From CAYJBH01 sp964369965 (GTDB lineage Bacteria > Bacillota > Clostridia > Oscillospirales > Ruminococcaceae): DNA of 19,215 nucleotides. Shown here piece after piece: positions 7,135 through 14,743 of this stretch. The stretch lies in the NCBI GenBank assembly GCA_964369965.1, contig CAYJGF010000029.1, forward strand, positions 1-19,215, written 5' to 3'. Every line of letters begins with the position of its first letter. The stretch's first letter is position 1. Both the position numbers and the translations under genes were made by a program. The notes beneath the pieces were generated by a model. The model was given only the letters and a program-made list of their open reading frames with translations. It searched no databases and had not been told where the DNA came from.

Positions 7135-8142
7135 TCAGGGGCAAGATTTCCTGAGCACAAGGTCGGTATTGATCAATATATTGACGGTGGAGCGAGTCTT
7201 TTTATTCATTATTCTGTGAAGATGTTCCACCGTCAACCTCCCGAGTTCCTCCTTATGCACCCTCACGGTAGAAAGTTCGGGGGAGACGATTAACCCCTCC
7301 GGCACGTTGTCAAAGCCGATTACCGCGACGTCGTCCGGTATACTGTACCCCTTTTTCTTAAGTGCCTTTATTACACCTATTGCGATATAGTCACTCTCAC
7401 AGAATATCGCATCCGGTAGGTCATCTTTTTGCCCGTCAAGCAGGGCGAGAAAGTCTGCGGATGCCTCCTCAACCGAGGTGCCGACACTATACTCCTTGAT
7501 ATTGTCTATGTTATGATGCTTAGCACACAGGACAAACCCTTGATGCCGCAGTTCGAAATTTTCAATTCGGTCGCCCGCACGCACGTATCCAAGGCGCTTA
7601 AAACCCTGTTCGATAAGGTGTGAGACGGCGGTGAACGCCCCTTGAATGTTGTTAATCGCCACCGAATTGACATTGAGGATTTGAGCCGGATTGTCGATAA
7701 ATATATAGTTGGTGAGCTTGCTCGCCACCATCAAAATTTGATTTTTTTCAAGATTGGTGCCAAGGACTATAGTGCCGCTACAATCGGAGCTGTTTTGTAA
7801 TTTACCCAGGTCATCGTCGAGCGAATCTATGTCCATAGCTGATATTATCAATGAGTATCCATATTCTTTGCATTGCAGTTCAATACTCCTGATTAACTCT
7901 GAAAAAAAGGTGCTCGAAAAAGATTTTTCCTTTGAGAAATTGGGTGTTTTAAAATATAAAAATTTAATGTAACGCACATCTTTCTTTTTACGGTTGATAG
8001 TTTTGGGCACATATCCATGCTGAGCGGCTATATCAAGTATATAAGATTTTGTTTTCTCACTTATCCCCGGTTTGTCGTTTAAGGCGAATGAAACGGCGGT
8101 TTTTGATACGTTGGCAATCTTTGCAATTTCGTCGATGGTCAT
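7135..8142 (-). CDS. LacI/GalR-family transcriptional regulator
   Basis: A 335-residue DNA-binding repressor, likely controlling the importer and the catabolic operon in response to a sugar ligand. The N-terminus MTIDEIAKIANVSKTAVSFA is a standard LacI helix-turn-helix, followed by the hinge region (SYILDIAAQHGYVPK). The rest is a periplasmic-binding-protein-like effector domain with the family stretches GTIVLGTNLE, DAIFCESDYIAIGVIKALKK, DVAVIGFDN and LSTVRVHKEELG. The start is taken at 8142 because GTGAGG precedes it at a suitable distance; a GTG five codons upstream would place the ribosome binding site inside the gene. It lies between the two units it probably governs and is divergent from the eight-gene operon. 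The promoter overlap at 8187-8222 suggests autoregulation. Confidence 0.92.
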   Translation of the reverse strand: MTIDEIAKIANVSKTAVSFALNDKPGISEKTKSYILDIAAQHGYVPKTINRKKKDVRYIKFLYFKTPNFSKEKSFSSTFFSELIRSIELQCKEYGYSLIISAMDIDSLDDDLGKLQNSSDCSGTIVLGTNLEKNQILMVASKLTNYIFIDNPAQILNVNSVAINNIQGAFTAVSHLIEQGFKRLGYVRAGDRIENFELRHQGFVLCAKHHNIDNIKEYSVGTSVEEASADFLALLDGQKDDLPDAIFCESDYIAIGVIKALKKKGYSIPDDVAVIGFDNVPEGLIVSPELSTVRVHKEELGRLTVEHLHRIMNKKTRSTVNILINTDLVLRKSCP

Positions 8143-8186
8143 GGTTAATGTCCTCACTTTTTCAATAGTTATTGTAGTTTGTATTT

Positions 8187-8215
8187 ATTTTACTTTGTTT
8201 TTAACTAAAAATCAA
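8187..8215 (-). promoter_or_regulatory. Promoter of the LacI-family regulator
   Basis: On the minus strand TTGATT (8215-8210) is separated by 17 bases from TAAAAT (8192-8187). The start would lie about 40 bases before the regulator's ATG. Confidence 0.55.
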
Positions 8216-8222
8216 GTAAAAT
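8195..8222 (+). promoter_or_regulatory. Likely promoter of the eight-gene catabolic operon
   Basis: TTGTTT at 8195-8200, 16 bases, then TAAAAT at 8217-8222 precede the propeller gene with a leader of about 40 bases. It overlaps the regulator's promoter face to face, so one bound repressor could silence both. A second candidate -10, TATAAA at 8236-8241, lacks a good -35. Confidence 0.4.
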
Positions 8223-8233
8223 ATTAAATATTT
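8219..8233 (+). promoter_or_regulatory. AT-only palindrome, possible operator
   Basis: AAATATT-A-AATATTT is a perfect 7-base inverted repeat around one base and covers the -10 to +1 area of the plus-strand promoter. Position favours an operator, but composition is a concern: LacI-family sites usually have a central CG, and AT-rich symmetry arises easily by chance. Confidence 0.3.
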
Positions 8234-8270
8234 AGTATAAATTAGTATTGTTTAATTTTGGAGGTAGTTT

Positions 8271-10466
8271 ATGAACAGGAACAGCACATATTGGAACATG
8301 ACAGTTTTGGATGCAAATCCCGGTAAATGCACCGAACTGCACAGTATGCTCGTTAAGGAATTTTTTGGCGATGGTGAGCAGTATATTTTTACCGGCGGCA
8401 AGGAGGGTTTGTTCTGGTATAACGTCACCACAAAAGAAAAGGGTGTTGTTGCCGAGACCGGATTTTTCCACGTCGGGCTGGACGCGGCGGATATGGATGG
8501 CGACGGTAAATTGGAGCTGTATGCCGCCGAGCAGGATACACTTAACGGCGTGTTTAAGGTGGTCTGCTTCCTGCCGTACAGCGACATAAATTTACCGTGG
8601 AAAAAGGTGGTTATAGATGCCTATTGTGCCGGCAATCCGCACGACATTGTCTTTAACGACATAGACGGCGACGGCGAGCTTGAGATGGTCACCGTAGCGG
8701 CGTATACCGACACACCGGGCGTGTTTATCTATAAATTTGACAAGTTCCCGTCGGTGAGGCGATATCAAATAATGGAGGGGCACCTGACCGAGGGCATAAA
8801 ATTTGCCGATCTGGACGGCGACGGCAAGATGGAGATAATCTCGGGCCCGGACTACTATCACATGCCGAGCGGTGGCGCATACAGCGGATACTGGGAGCGT
8901 GTGAGCTACGCTAAAAACTTCCGCGACATGTGTCGCATGGACGTCGTGGACATTACCGGCAACGGAAGTCCGGACATCGTCATAGTGGAGTCGGAGTATT
9001 GCGACGGGCAGTTCTCCTGGTTTGAAAATCGCCTGAGCGAGGCGGAAAAATGCTTTGTGGAGCATCGGATTGCCGACAACTATGTCTTTGCACACTCACT
9101 ACAGGCTATCAAGATGGCAGACGGCGTTAAGGTTATGCTCGCCGAAATGTGCGAGGGCGGCTGGAATCAACCTTATAATTTCGATGCGCGTGTCGAGCTG
9201 TTCTGCACAACCGACAACGGTAAAAACTGGGCTTGTGAGACGATAAGTTACGGTCAAGGCTCCCACCAGGGTGTCATGTACGACATTGACGGCGACGGCG
9301 AGCTGGAGCTTGTCACCAAAACCTGGCAATACCCGATGGTGCACATTCTCAAAAAGCCAACCGCGGTCGACCCTGTCTATGCTTTGAGTCATATGTTTGT
9401 CGACCGTGACAAACCTGCCGTCGGTACCGACATATTCGGTGCAAAACTCACCGATGGGGACGGCGATGACATCGTCTGCGGTAAATGGTGGTACGACGGT
9501 GAGAGCTATGAGCGCCATGAGCTACCCTGTGTTAATCAGGCAATTTGCGCCTTTGACGTGGACGGCGACGGCGTTATCGAGATAATCGGCACCAAAAAAC
9601 GCGCCAACCATGAGTTTAAGAACAACTATCAGGCACTAGGTTGTGAGCTTGTCTGCCTGAAGCCGATAGATGCCAAAAACGACGCATGGGAGGTCTACGA
9701 CATTGGTGAGGGCACGGGCCCTTGGCCGCACGGTATAGCAATATCCAACAAACTGCTTGAAAACGGCAACACCTGCCTCGCGCTCGCCTATCACGACGAC
9801 GGCGATATCGAGTTTATACCGGAGCTGTTCGAGATGAAAGCCCTCGGCGAGCCATGGGTGCGCACCCCGATAGGCGACAAGGTGTGGAAAGAGGAGCTGG
9901 TCATAGCCGACATAAACGGTGACGGCAAAGTCGAGATAGTCAGCGGCATGTATTGGTATGAGAATACAGGTGATAAAAACTTTGTCGCGCACAAATTCTC
10001 ACAAAAATACGAGGGTTGCAGGATTGTTGTCGCCGACATCAACGGCGACGGTCTGCCGGACATCATCGCCGGGGACGAGACCTGCAACTACGAGACCGGC
10101 AAAACGGAGTTTGGTCAGCTGGTCTGGTTTAAAAATCCGGGCGGTGACTGTAAAGGGCTTTGGGATATGCAGGTGATAGATGCCGTGCGTTCCCCCCACT
10201 CGCTCAGCTATGGGGACATAGACGGCGACGGCATTGACGAGATTGTGGTCGGCGAGCATGACCCATTCAAACCGTATCGCAGCAGGAGCAGGCTGTTTGC
10301 CTACAAAAACCGCGATAAAAAGGGATTGTATTTCGACAGATATACCATAGATTCAAGATTTGAGCACCACGACGGCGCTAAGATAATAGATATCAAAGGC
10401 GGTCGAAAGGCGGTGGTCAGCCACGGCTGGAGCGACTCCCAGTTTGTGCACATCTGGAAAAAGTAA
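8271..10466 (+). CDS. Cytoplasmic VCBS/FG-GAP beta-propeller protein, possible sugar dehydratase
   Basis: A 731-residue protein built from FG-GAP/VCBS blades. Ten calcium-type loops (DxDGDG or close variants) lie at residues 74, 130, 180, 227, 338, 395, 429, 547, 589 and 649, each usually followed by a strand such as EIVSG. Spacing and length suggest two consecutive propellers, about 20-370 and 370-731. There is no signal peptide, unusual for this mostly secreted fold, so it should work in the cytoplasm. Several blades carry a histidine before the loop (H67, H124, H171, H332, H643), which could place a ring of metal ligands at the propeller axis. Fungal aldos-2-ulose dehydratase has a metal-dependent propeller of this type, so a lyase or dehydratase acting on a keto-sugar is my best guess, unproven. 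GGAGG precedes the ATG by seven bases. It is the first gene of the operon. Confidence 0.85.
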   Translation: MNRNSTYWNMTVLDANPGKCTELHSMLVKEFFGDGEQYIFTGGKEGLFWYNVTTKEKGVVAETGFFHVGLDAADMDGDGKLELYAAEQDTLNGVFKVVCFLPYSDINLPWKKVVIDAYCAGNPHDIVFNDIDGDGELEMVTVAAYTDTPGVFIYKFDKFPSVRRYQIMEGHLTEGIKFADLDGDGKMEIISGPDYYHMPSGGAYSGYWERVSYAKNFRDMCRMDVVDITGNGSPDIVIVESEYCDGQFSWFENRLSEAEKCFVEHRIADNYVFAHSLQAIKMADGVKVMLAEMCEGGWNQPYNFDARVELFCTTDNGKNWACETISYGQGSHQGVMYDIDGDGELELVTKTWQYPMVHILKKPTAVDPVYALSHMFVDRDKPAVGTDIFGAKLTDGDGDDIVCGKWWYDGESYERHELPCVNQAICAFDVDGDGVIEIIGTKKRANHEFKNNYQALGCELVCLKPIDAKNDAWEVYDIGEGTGPWPHGIAISNKLLENGNTCLALAYHDDGDIEFIPELFEMKALGEPWVRTPIGDKVWKEELVIADINGDGKVEIVSGMYWYENTGDKNFVAHKFSQKYEGCRIVVADINGDGLPDIIAGDETCNYETGKTEFGQLVWFKNPGGDCKGLWDMQVIDAVRSPHSLSYGDIDGDGIDEIVVGEHDPFKPYRSRSRLFAYKNRDKKGLYFDRYTIDSRFEHHDGAKIIDIKGGRKAVVSHGWSDSQFVHIWKK

Positions 10467-10491
10467 CAAGCAAATGAAAGGGGCGATGCGG

Positions 10492-11574
10492 ATGCTCAAA
10501 ACGAAGATTGATAAGATAAGAAAAAAGATGCTGCTTTTCGGCTATGACATGGCGGTGATAGGTCGCAGGGATAACTTCACATGGCTTTGTGGTGAGGATG
10601 CCGGTATCTGCCTTAACGGCGAGGGTTTGCCGATACTGCTGATAGTCACAAGGGACGGCGGCTACCTCGTGGGTGCGGAAATGGACACAAAGCGCGTTTA
10701 TACCGAGAGCCTCGGCTCACCGACCGACATTGAGACGGTGGTTGTCAAATGGTATGAGGAATCGCCGTCGCAAAGGGCGGCAGGAATAATCAAAAACGCC
10801 GTCGCGGACATCCCTTTCGCTGATTGCAAACAGGACACAAAGTTTTTTGCCGACCTGCACTACCCTCTTGAGGAGCATGAGATGGAGCGGTATCGGGAGG
10901 TGGCGTTGCTCGCCGAGCAGAGCATCGCCGAGGTGGCACAGCTGATAGAGCCGGGCATGACAGAAAATCATGTCCGCACCCTCTTGGCAAAGAGCTATGC
11001 CGACAAAAAATTGGACGGCATTGTGTATATTATCGGCGCAGACAGTCGCATTGCCGATTATCGTCACTGCATAGCCACCGACCGAAAAATAGAAAAACTG
11101 GTCATGCTCGCGCCTGCCTGCCAAAAATACGGTTTGACAGCGCCTATCACGAGAATGATATGCTTTGGAGATATACCGAGCGAAACGGCGGAAAAATACG
11201 AAATCGCCTGCCTTATCGAGGCGGCAACCGTCGACATGGCGCGCGAGGGGGTCAAATACAACGATATATTTAATATGCAGTGCTCGTTGTATGAAAAATA
11301 CGGCTACCCCGACGAGTGGAAAAAGCATTTTCAGGGCGGCAGAACCGGTTATCTCGTCAACGATGCCTCACTTACGCTCGACCCCGAGGCGACAATCAGC
11401 GACAATCAGGCATTTAACTGGTATATAACCCTCACCGGCACAAAGGTGGAGGAGACGATGCTCACCTCCAAAAAGCACGGTCAGCTAATACTGTCGCAGA
11501 ACTCTCTTTGGGTCACAAAGGAATACAGTGTAGGCGGCAACATATATAAACTGCCACAGATAATGACACGATAA
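10492..11574 (+). CDS. M24 (creatinase/aminopeptidase P-fold) protein lacking canonical metal aspartates
   Basis: A 360-residue two-domain protein: a creatinase-type N-domain (residues 1-125) and a pita-bread M24 C-domain (130-360). Active M24 peptidases use two Asp, one His and two Glu to hold two metals. Aligning the block at residues 203-221 (LVMLAPACQKYGLTAPITR) with the usual LVLIDFGxxxxGYxSDITR places Ala207 and Pro218 where the two aspartates belong. His279 in KHFQGG and Glu320-Glu321 in GTKVEET remain. This resembles a group of M24 homologues that keep HxGGxxGY and GTKxEDT but not the Asp pair. Creatinase shows that the fold can hydrolyse C-N bonds without metal. The start is the ATG at 10492, with AAAGGGG at good distance; ATGs at 10474 and 10486 are in frame. 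It lies 25 bases after the propeller gene. Confidence 0.82.
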   Translation: MLKTKIDKIRKKMLLFGYDMAVIGRRDNFTWLCGEDAGICLNGEGLPILLIVTRDGGYLVGAEMDTKRVYTESLGSPTDIETVVVKWYEESPSQRAAGIIKNAVADIPFADCKQDTKFFADLHYPLEEHEMERYREVALLAEQSIAEVAQLIEPGMTENHVRTLLAKSYADKKLDGIVYIIGADSRIADYRHCIATDRKIEKLVMLAPACQKYGLTAPITRMICFGDIPSETAEKYEIACLIEAATVDMAREGVKYNDIFNMQCSLYEKYGYPDEWKKHFQGGRTGYLVNDASLTLDPEATISDNQAFNWYITLTGTKVEETMLTSKKHGQLILSQNSLWVTKEYSVGGNIYKLPQIMTR

Positions 11575-11596
11575 CCTCGAAAGGAATGGTTTATTC

Positions 11597-12553
11597 ATGG
11601 ACACGAAATTTAAATTGAATCTATACAAAGGCATGTTGCGTATACGCGCTTTTGAGATGCGCACGTCGGACCTTTTCGCCAAGGGTGAGATATTCGGGTT
11701 TTATCATCTCTATGTCGGGCAGGAGGCAATAGCCACCGGGGTTTGCGCCGCGTTAAACGAGGACGACTATATCACCAGCACCCATCGAGGTCACGGGCAC
11801 GTGCTCGCCAAGGGTGCGCGCATGGACAGGATGATGAGCGAAATGTACGCCAAGGAGACCGGCTATTGCAAGGCAAAGGGGGGCTCACTCCACATCGCGG
11901 TGCCGGAGCTCGGAATACTCGGCGCAAACGGCATAGTCGGTGCCGGTATACCGATAGCAACCGGCGCGGCACTGTCCTCAAAACTGCAAAAAAACGGCAA
12001 GGTCGCCGTCAGCTTTTTCGGTGATGCGGGGTCAAATCAGGGCACCTTTCATGAGGCGGTCAACATTGCCTCGGCGTTTGACCTGCCTGCAATCTTTGTG
12101 TGTGAGAACAACCTCTACGGCGTCGGGACAAGGCAAAGCACGGTGCGCAGGGTGGAAAATATCGCAGACAGGGCGGTAGGATACGCAATTCCGGGTGTAA
12201 CGGTGGACGGCAACGATGTCGAGGCGGTCTACAACGCCACAATAGAGGCGGTACAACGCGCGCGCGGCGGCGGCGGCCCCACCCTCTTAGAGTGCAAAAC
12301 CTTTAGAATGCACATGCACTTTGAGGGCGAACCGGACAACTACCGAAATTCGGACGAGGTGAGCGAATGGAAAGACAAAGACCCCATCGCACGCTATGAG
12401 GCAAAACTCCTGTCGGAGGGCATTTATTTGGAGGAGATAGAGGGTGTGAAACGCGAGGTGCAACAGGAGATTGATGATGCCGTCGAGTTTTCAAGAAATT
12501 CTCCGACACCAAAACCGGAGAGTGCACTCACAGACGTTTATGACATGAATTAA
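11597..12553 (+). CDS. acoA: Acetoin/2-oxo acid dehydrogenase E1 component, alpha subunit (TPP-dependent)
   Basis: A 318-residue E1 alpha subunit that binds thiamine diphosphate with the beta subunit encoded next. It decarboxylates a 2-oxo acid or cleaves an acetoin-like ketol, passing an acyl group to lipoate on E2. The TPP motif starts at GDAGSNQG (142-149; the usual GDG is GDA) and ends with ENN (170-172). STHRGHGH (61-68), KAKGGSLHI (93-101) and GANGIVGAGIPIATGAA (109-125) match acetoin dehydrogenase alpha chains closely, and the length of about 320 fits AcoA better than the longer PdhA. The substrate in this cluster may not be acetoin. The gene lies 22 bases after the M24 gene and 11 bases before the beta gene. 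Confidence 0.88.
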   Translation: MDTKFKLNLYKGMLRIRAFEMRTSDLFAKGEIFGFYHLYVGQEAIATGVCAALNEDDYITSTHRGHGHVLAKGARMDRMMSEMYAKETGYCKAKGGSLHIAVPELGILGANGIVGAGIPIATGAALSSKLQKNGKVAVSFFGDAGSNQGTFHEAVNIASAFDLPAIFVCENNLYGVGTRQSTVRRVENIADRAVGYAIPGVTVDGNDVEAVYNATIEAVQRARGGGGPTLLECKTFRMHMHFEGEPDNYRNSDEVSEWKDKDPIARYEAKLLSEGIYLEEIEGVKREVQQEIDDAVEFSRNSPTPKPESALTDVYDMN

Positions 12554-12564
12554 GGAGCAAAGAT

Positions 12565-13539
12565 ATGAGTATAATATCCTATTCCGAGGCGATAAGAGAC
12601 GCTATGGCGCAGGAGATGCGCCGTGACGAAAGTGTCGTGTTGTGGGGGCTTGATATAGGACCTTACGGCGGTGCATTCGCCGCCAGCAGAGGGCTTTACG
12701 AGGAGTTTGGCAAGGAGCGCGTCATCGACATGCCGATATCGGAGGCAGGCTATGTCGGCGCCGCCGTAGGTGCGGCCGCGACCGGTCTGCGCCCTATCGT
12801 GGAGCTCCAATTCTCCGACTGGATAACCATCGCGAGCGACCAGCTCGTCAATCAGGCGGCAAACATGCGATACATGTTCGGCGGCACGCTCAGCATACCG
12901 ATGGTACTGCGCGCACCGTCCGGCGGATATATCAGTGCGGCGGCGCAACACTCCCACATGTTCGAGTCCTGGTTCGCGTTTATCCCCGGTCTGCGTGTTG
13001 CGGTGCCGTCCACCCCTGCGGACGCTAAAGGCATGTTGACGGCGGCAATTCGGGACAATAATCCGGTCATATTCTTTGAACACAAACACCTCTATGAGAC
13101 AAAGGGTGAGGTGCCAAACGGCGAGCATATCGTGGAGCTCGGCAGTGCGGATGTTAAAAGAGAGGGTCGGGACGTGACCATCGTCAGCTACGGTTATACC
13201 GTGCACCTTGCACTGGAGGCGGCAAAACAGCTCAGCGACGAGGGAATAGAGGTCGAGGTGGTGGATTTGCGCTGGATAAAGCCGATGGACGAGCAGACCG
13301 TCATAAATTCGGTCAAAAAGACAAATCGCCTTATCGCCCTGCAGGAGACATGGTTGACCTGCAGTGTCATGTCGGAGGTCGCGGCGTTTGTGAGCGAAAA
13401 GGCGTTCGACTGGCTGGACGCACCGATAAAGCGTATCGGTTGCAAGGACGTTCCGTTGCCGTTCGCCACAAATCTTGAGGATTTTGTCCTGCCGAGCAAG
13501 CAGGATATCATAGATGCGGTGCGAGAAATTGTTAAATAA
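12565..13539 (+). CDS. acoB: Acetoin/2-oxo acid dehydrogenase E1 component, beta subunit
   Basis: A 324-residue transketolase-type beta subunit partnering the alpha chain. It shows GLDIGPYGGAF (28-38), the segment ERVIDMPISEAGYVGAAVG (51-69) with Glu60 as the likely TPP-activating glutamate, and the C-terminal transketolase domain (GRDVTIVSYGYTVHLALEA and VEVVDLRWIKPMDEQTV). The ribosome binding site GGAG precedes the ATG by seven bases. The gene order alpha-beta-E2 matches acetoin dehydrogenase operons. Family assignment is firm; the substrate is not. Confidence 0.9.
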   Translation: MSIISYSEAIRDAMAQEMRRDESVVLWGLDIGPYGGAFAASRGLYEEFGKERVIDMPISEAGYVGAAVGAAATGLRPIVELQFSDWITIASDQLVNQAANMRYMFGGTLSIPMVLRAPSGGYISAAAQHSHMFESWFAFIPGLRVAVPSTPADAKGMLTAAIRDNNPVIFFEHKHLYETKGEVPNGEHIVELGSADVKREGRDVTIVSYGYTVHLALEAAKQLSDEGIEVEVVDLRWIKPMDEQTVINSVKKTNRLIALQETWLTCSVMSEVAAFVSEKAFDWLDAPIKRIGCKDVPLPFATNLEDFVLPSKQDIIDAVREIVK

Positions 13540-13558
13540 TATAATGGAGGTGCACCAC

Positions 13559-14731
13559 ATGGGCAATAAGGTTATACTGCCGAAAATCGGTCTGACCATG
13601 ACCAAGGCAACTATATTCAGCTGGAATTTTTCAGTAGGGGACGAGGTCAAGACGGGGGACGAGCTGTTCACCTTTGAGACCGACAAGGCGGAGAGCACGG
13701 TACTGAGCGACTTTTCCGGTACCATCACCGAGATACTCGCGAACGAGGGCGACGAGGTGGCGGTTTTTGATACGGTGTGCATAATCGGCGGCGATGATGT
13801 ACCGGAGCAAACTGTGGAAAAACCACAGTCAGTTGAAGAACCTATGATAGAAAAGGTAACGCTCGCCACACCGACAGCTAAAATTGAGCCGATCGAAAAG
13901 ACCGATAGAATATTTATAACCCCGTTAGCGAAAAAAATAGCAAAAGAGCACGGCATATCGGTAGGCGATATCCCACACTCGGGTATGCGCATTAAAAAGG
14001 CGGACGTATTGTCGGTATTGGAACAACAAACCGACAAGGCAACCCCACCTTGTGATGAGGCGGATGGGGTCGAATTAGCCGGTTTGCGACGCGCAATAGC
14101 GCAGAAAATGTCACGGAGCAAGTCGGAAATCCCCCACGTCTATTTTAAGACCGACATCGACTTTTCAAGGCTTTGCACTATTAAAAACTCCATGAAAGAG
14201 CGTTTAAACCAACAGGTGAGCTACACGGCACTCATGTTGAGGGTGATTACTAAAGCCCTTGACAAACACCCCTCATTCAATGCTCAGTTTGTGGACGATC
14301 GGCTTTATCTGCGCGACAAGATTGATATCAGTGTAGCTATAAATCTGCCGGACGGATTGGTCGCACCCTGCATATTTGACCTTAAAAACCGCAACTCCGG
14401 TTGGATATCGGAAAAATTGCAAGAGCTATCCGCCGATGCAAAGTCAGGCAGGCTCACCCCAAAACAGCTGAGCGAGGGCGGCTTCACCCTCACCAACCTC
14501 GGTGCCAAGGGTGTGAGCGAGTTTACTGCAATAATTAACCACCCACAGGTCGCAATTCTTTCGATGGGTGCGATAGAAAAACGCGCCGTCGTGATAAAGG
14601 ACAACATTGAAATACGCCCGATGGTTACGGTGGTGCTGTCGGTCGATCATCGGGTCATCGACGGCTCGGCGGCGGCGGACTTCCTCGCCGATATAAAACT
14701 TTTCTGCGAATCCCCCGGCATAATGTTATAG
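13559..14731 (+). CDS. acoC: Lipoyl-bearing dihydrolipoamide acyltransferase (E2) of the dehydrogenase complex
   Basis: A 390-residue E2 core subunit that accepts the acyl group from E1 on lipoate and transfers it to CoA. A lipoyl domain covers residues 1-78 with the lipoylation lysine Lys43 in FETDKAES. A flexible linker (80-115) leads to a peripheral-subunit-binding domain (120-154, ITPLAKKIAKEHGI to ADVLSVLE). The catalytic acyltransferase domain (170-390) ends with DHRVIDG, giving catalytic His364 and Asp368. The start at 13559 is chosen over an in-frame ATG at 13514 because GGAGG lies eight bases before it and MGNKVILPKIG is a normal lipoyl-domain beginning. The E3 gene (dihydrolipoamide dehydrogenase) is not in the window, so the complex must borrow E3 from elsewhere. 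Confidence 0.92.
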   Translation: MGNKVILPKIGLTMTKATIFSWNFSVGDEVKTGDELFTFETDKAESTVLSDFSGTITEILANEGDEVAVFDTVCIIGGDDVPEQTVEKPQSVEEPMIEKVTLATPTAKIEPIEKTDRIFITPLAKKIAKEHGISVGDIPHSGMRIKKADVLSVLEQQTDKATPPCDEADGVELAGLRRAIAQKMSRSKSEIPHVYFKTDIDFSRLCTIKNSMKERLNQQVSYTALMLRVITKALDKHPSFNAQFVDDRLYLRDKIDISVAINLPDGLVAPCIFDLKNRNSGWISEKLQELSADAKSGRLTPKQLSEGGFTLTNLGAKGVSEFTAIINHPQVAILSMGAIEKRAVVIKDNIEIRPMVTVVLSVDHRVIDGSAAADFLADIKLFCESPGIML

Positions 14732-14743
14732 GAGAAAAATAAG

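Noticed and set aside
12550..14121. Very long open frame (523 codons) on the minus strand across E1 beta and E2
   Set aside because: The plus strand encodes well-conserved E1 beta and E2 proteins here. The minus-strand translation is low-complexity and shows no family feature, so it is a codon-bias shadow.
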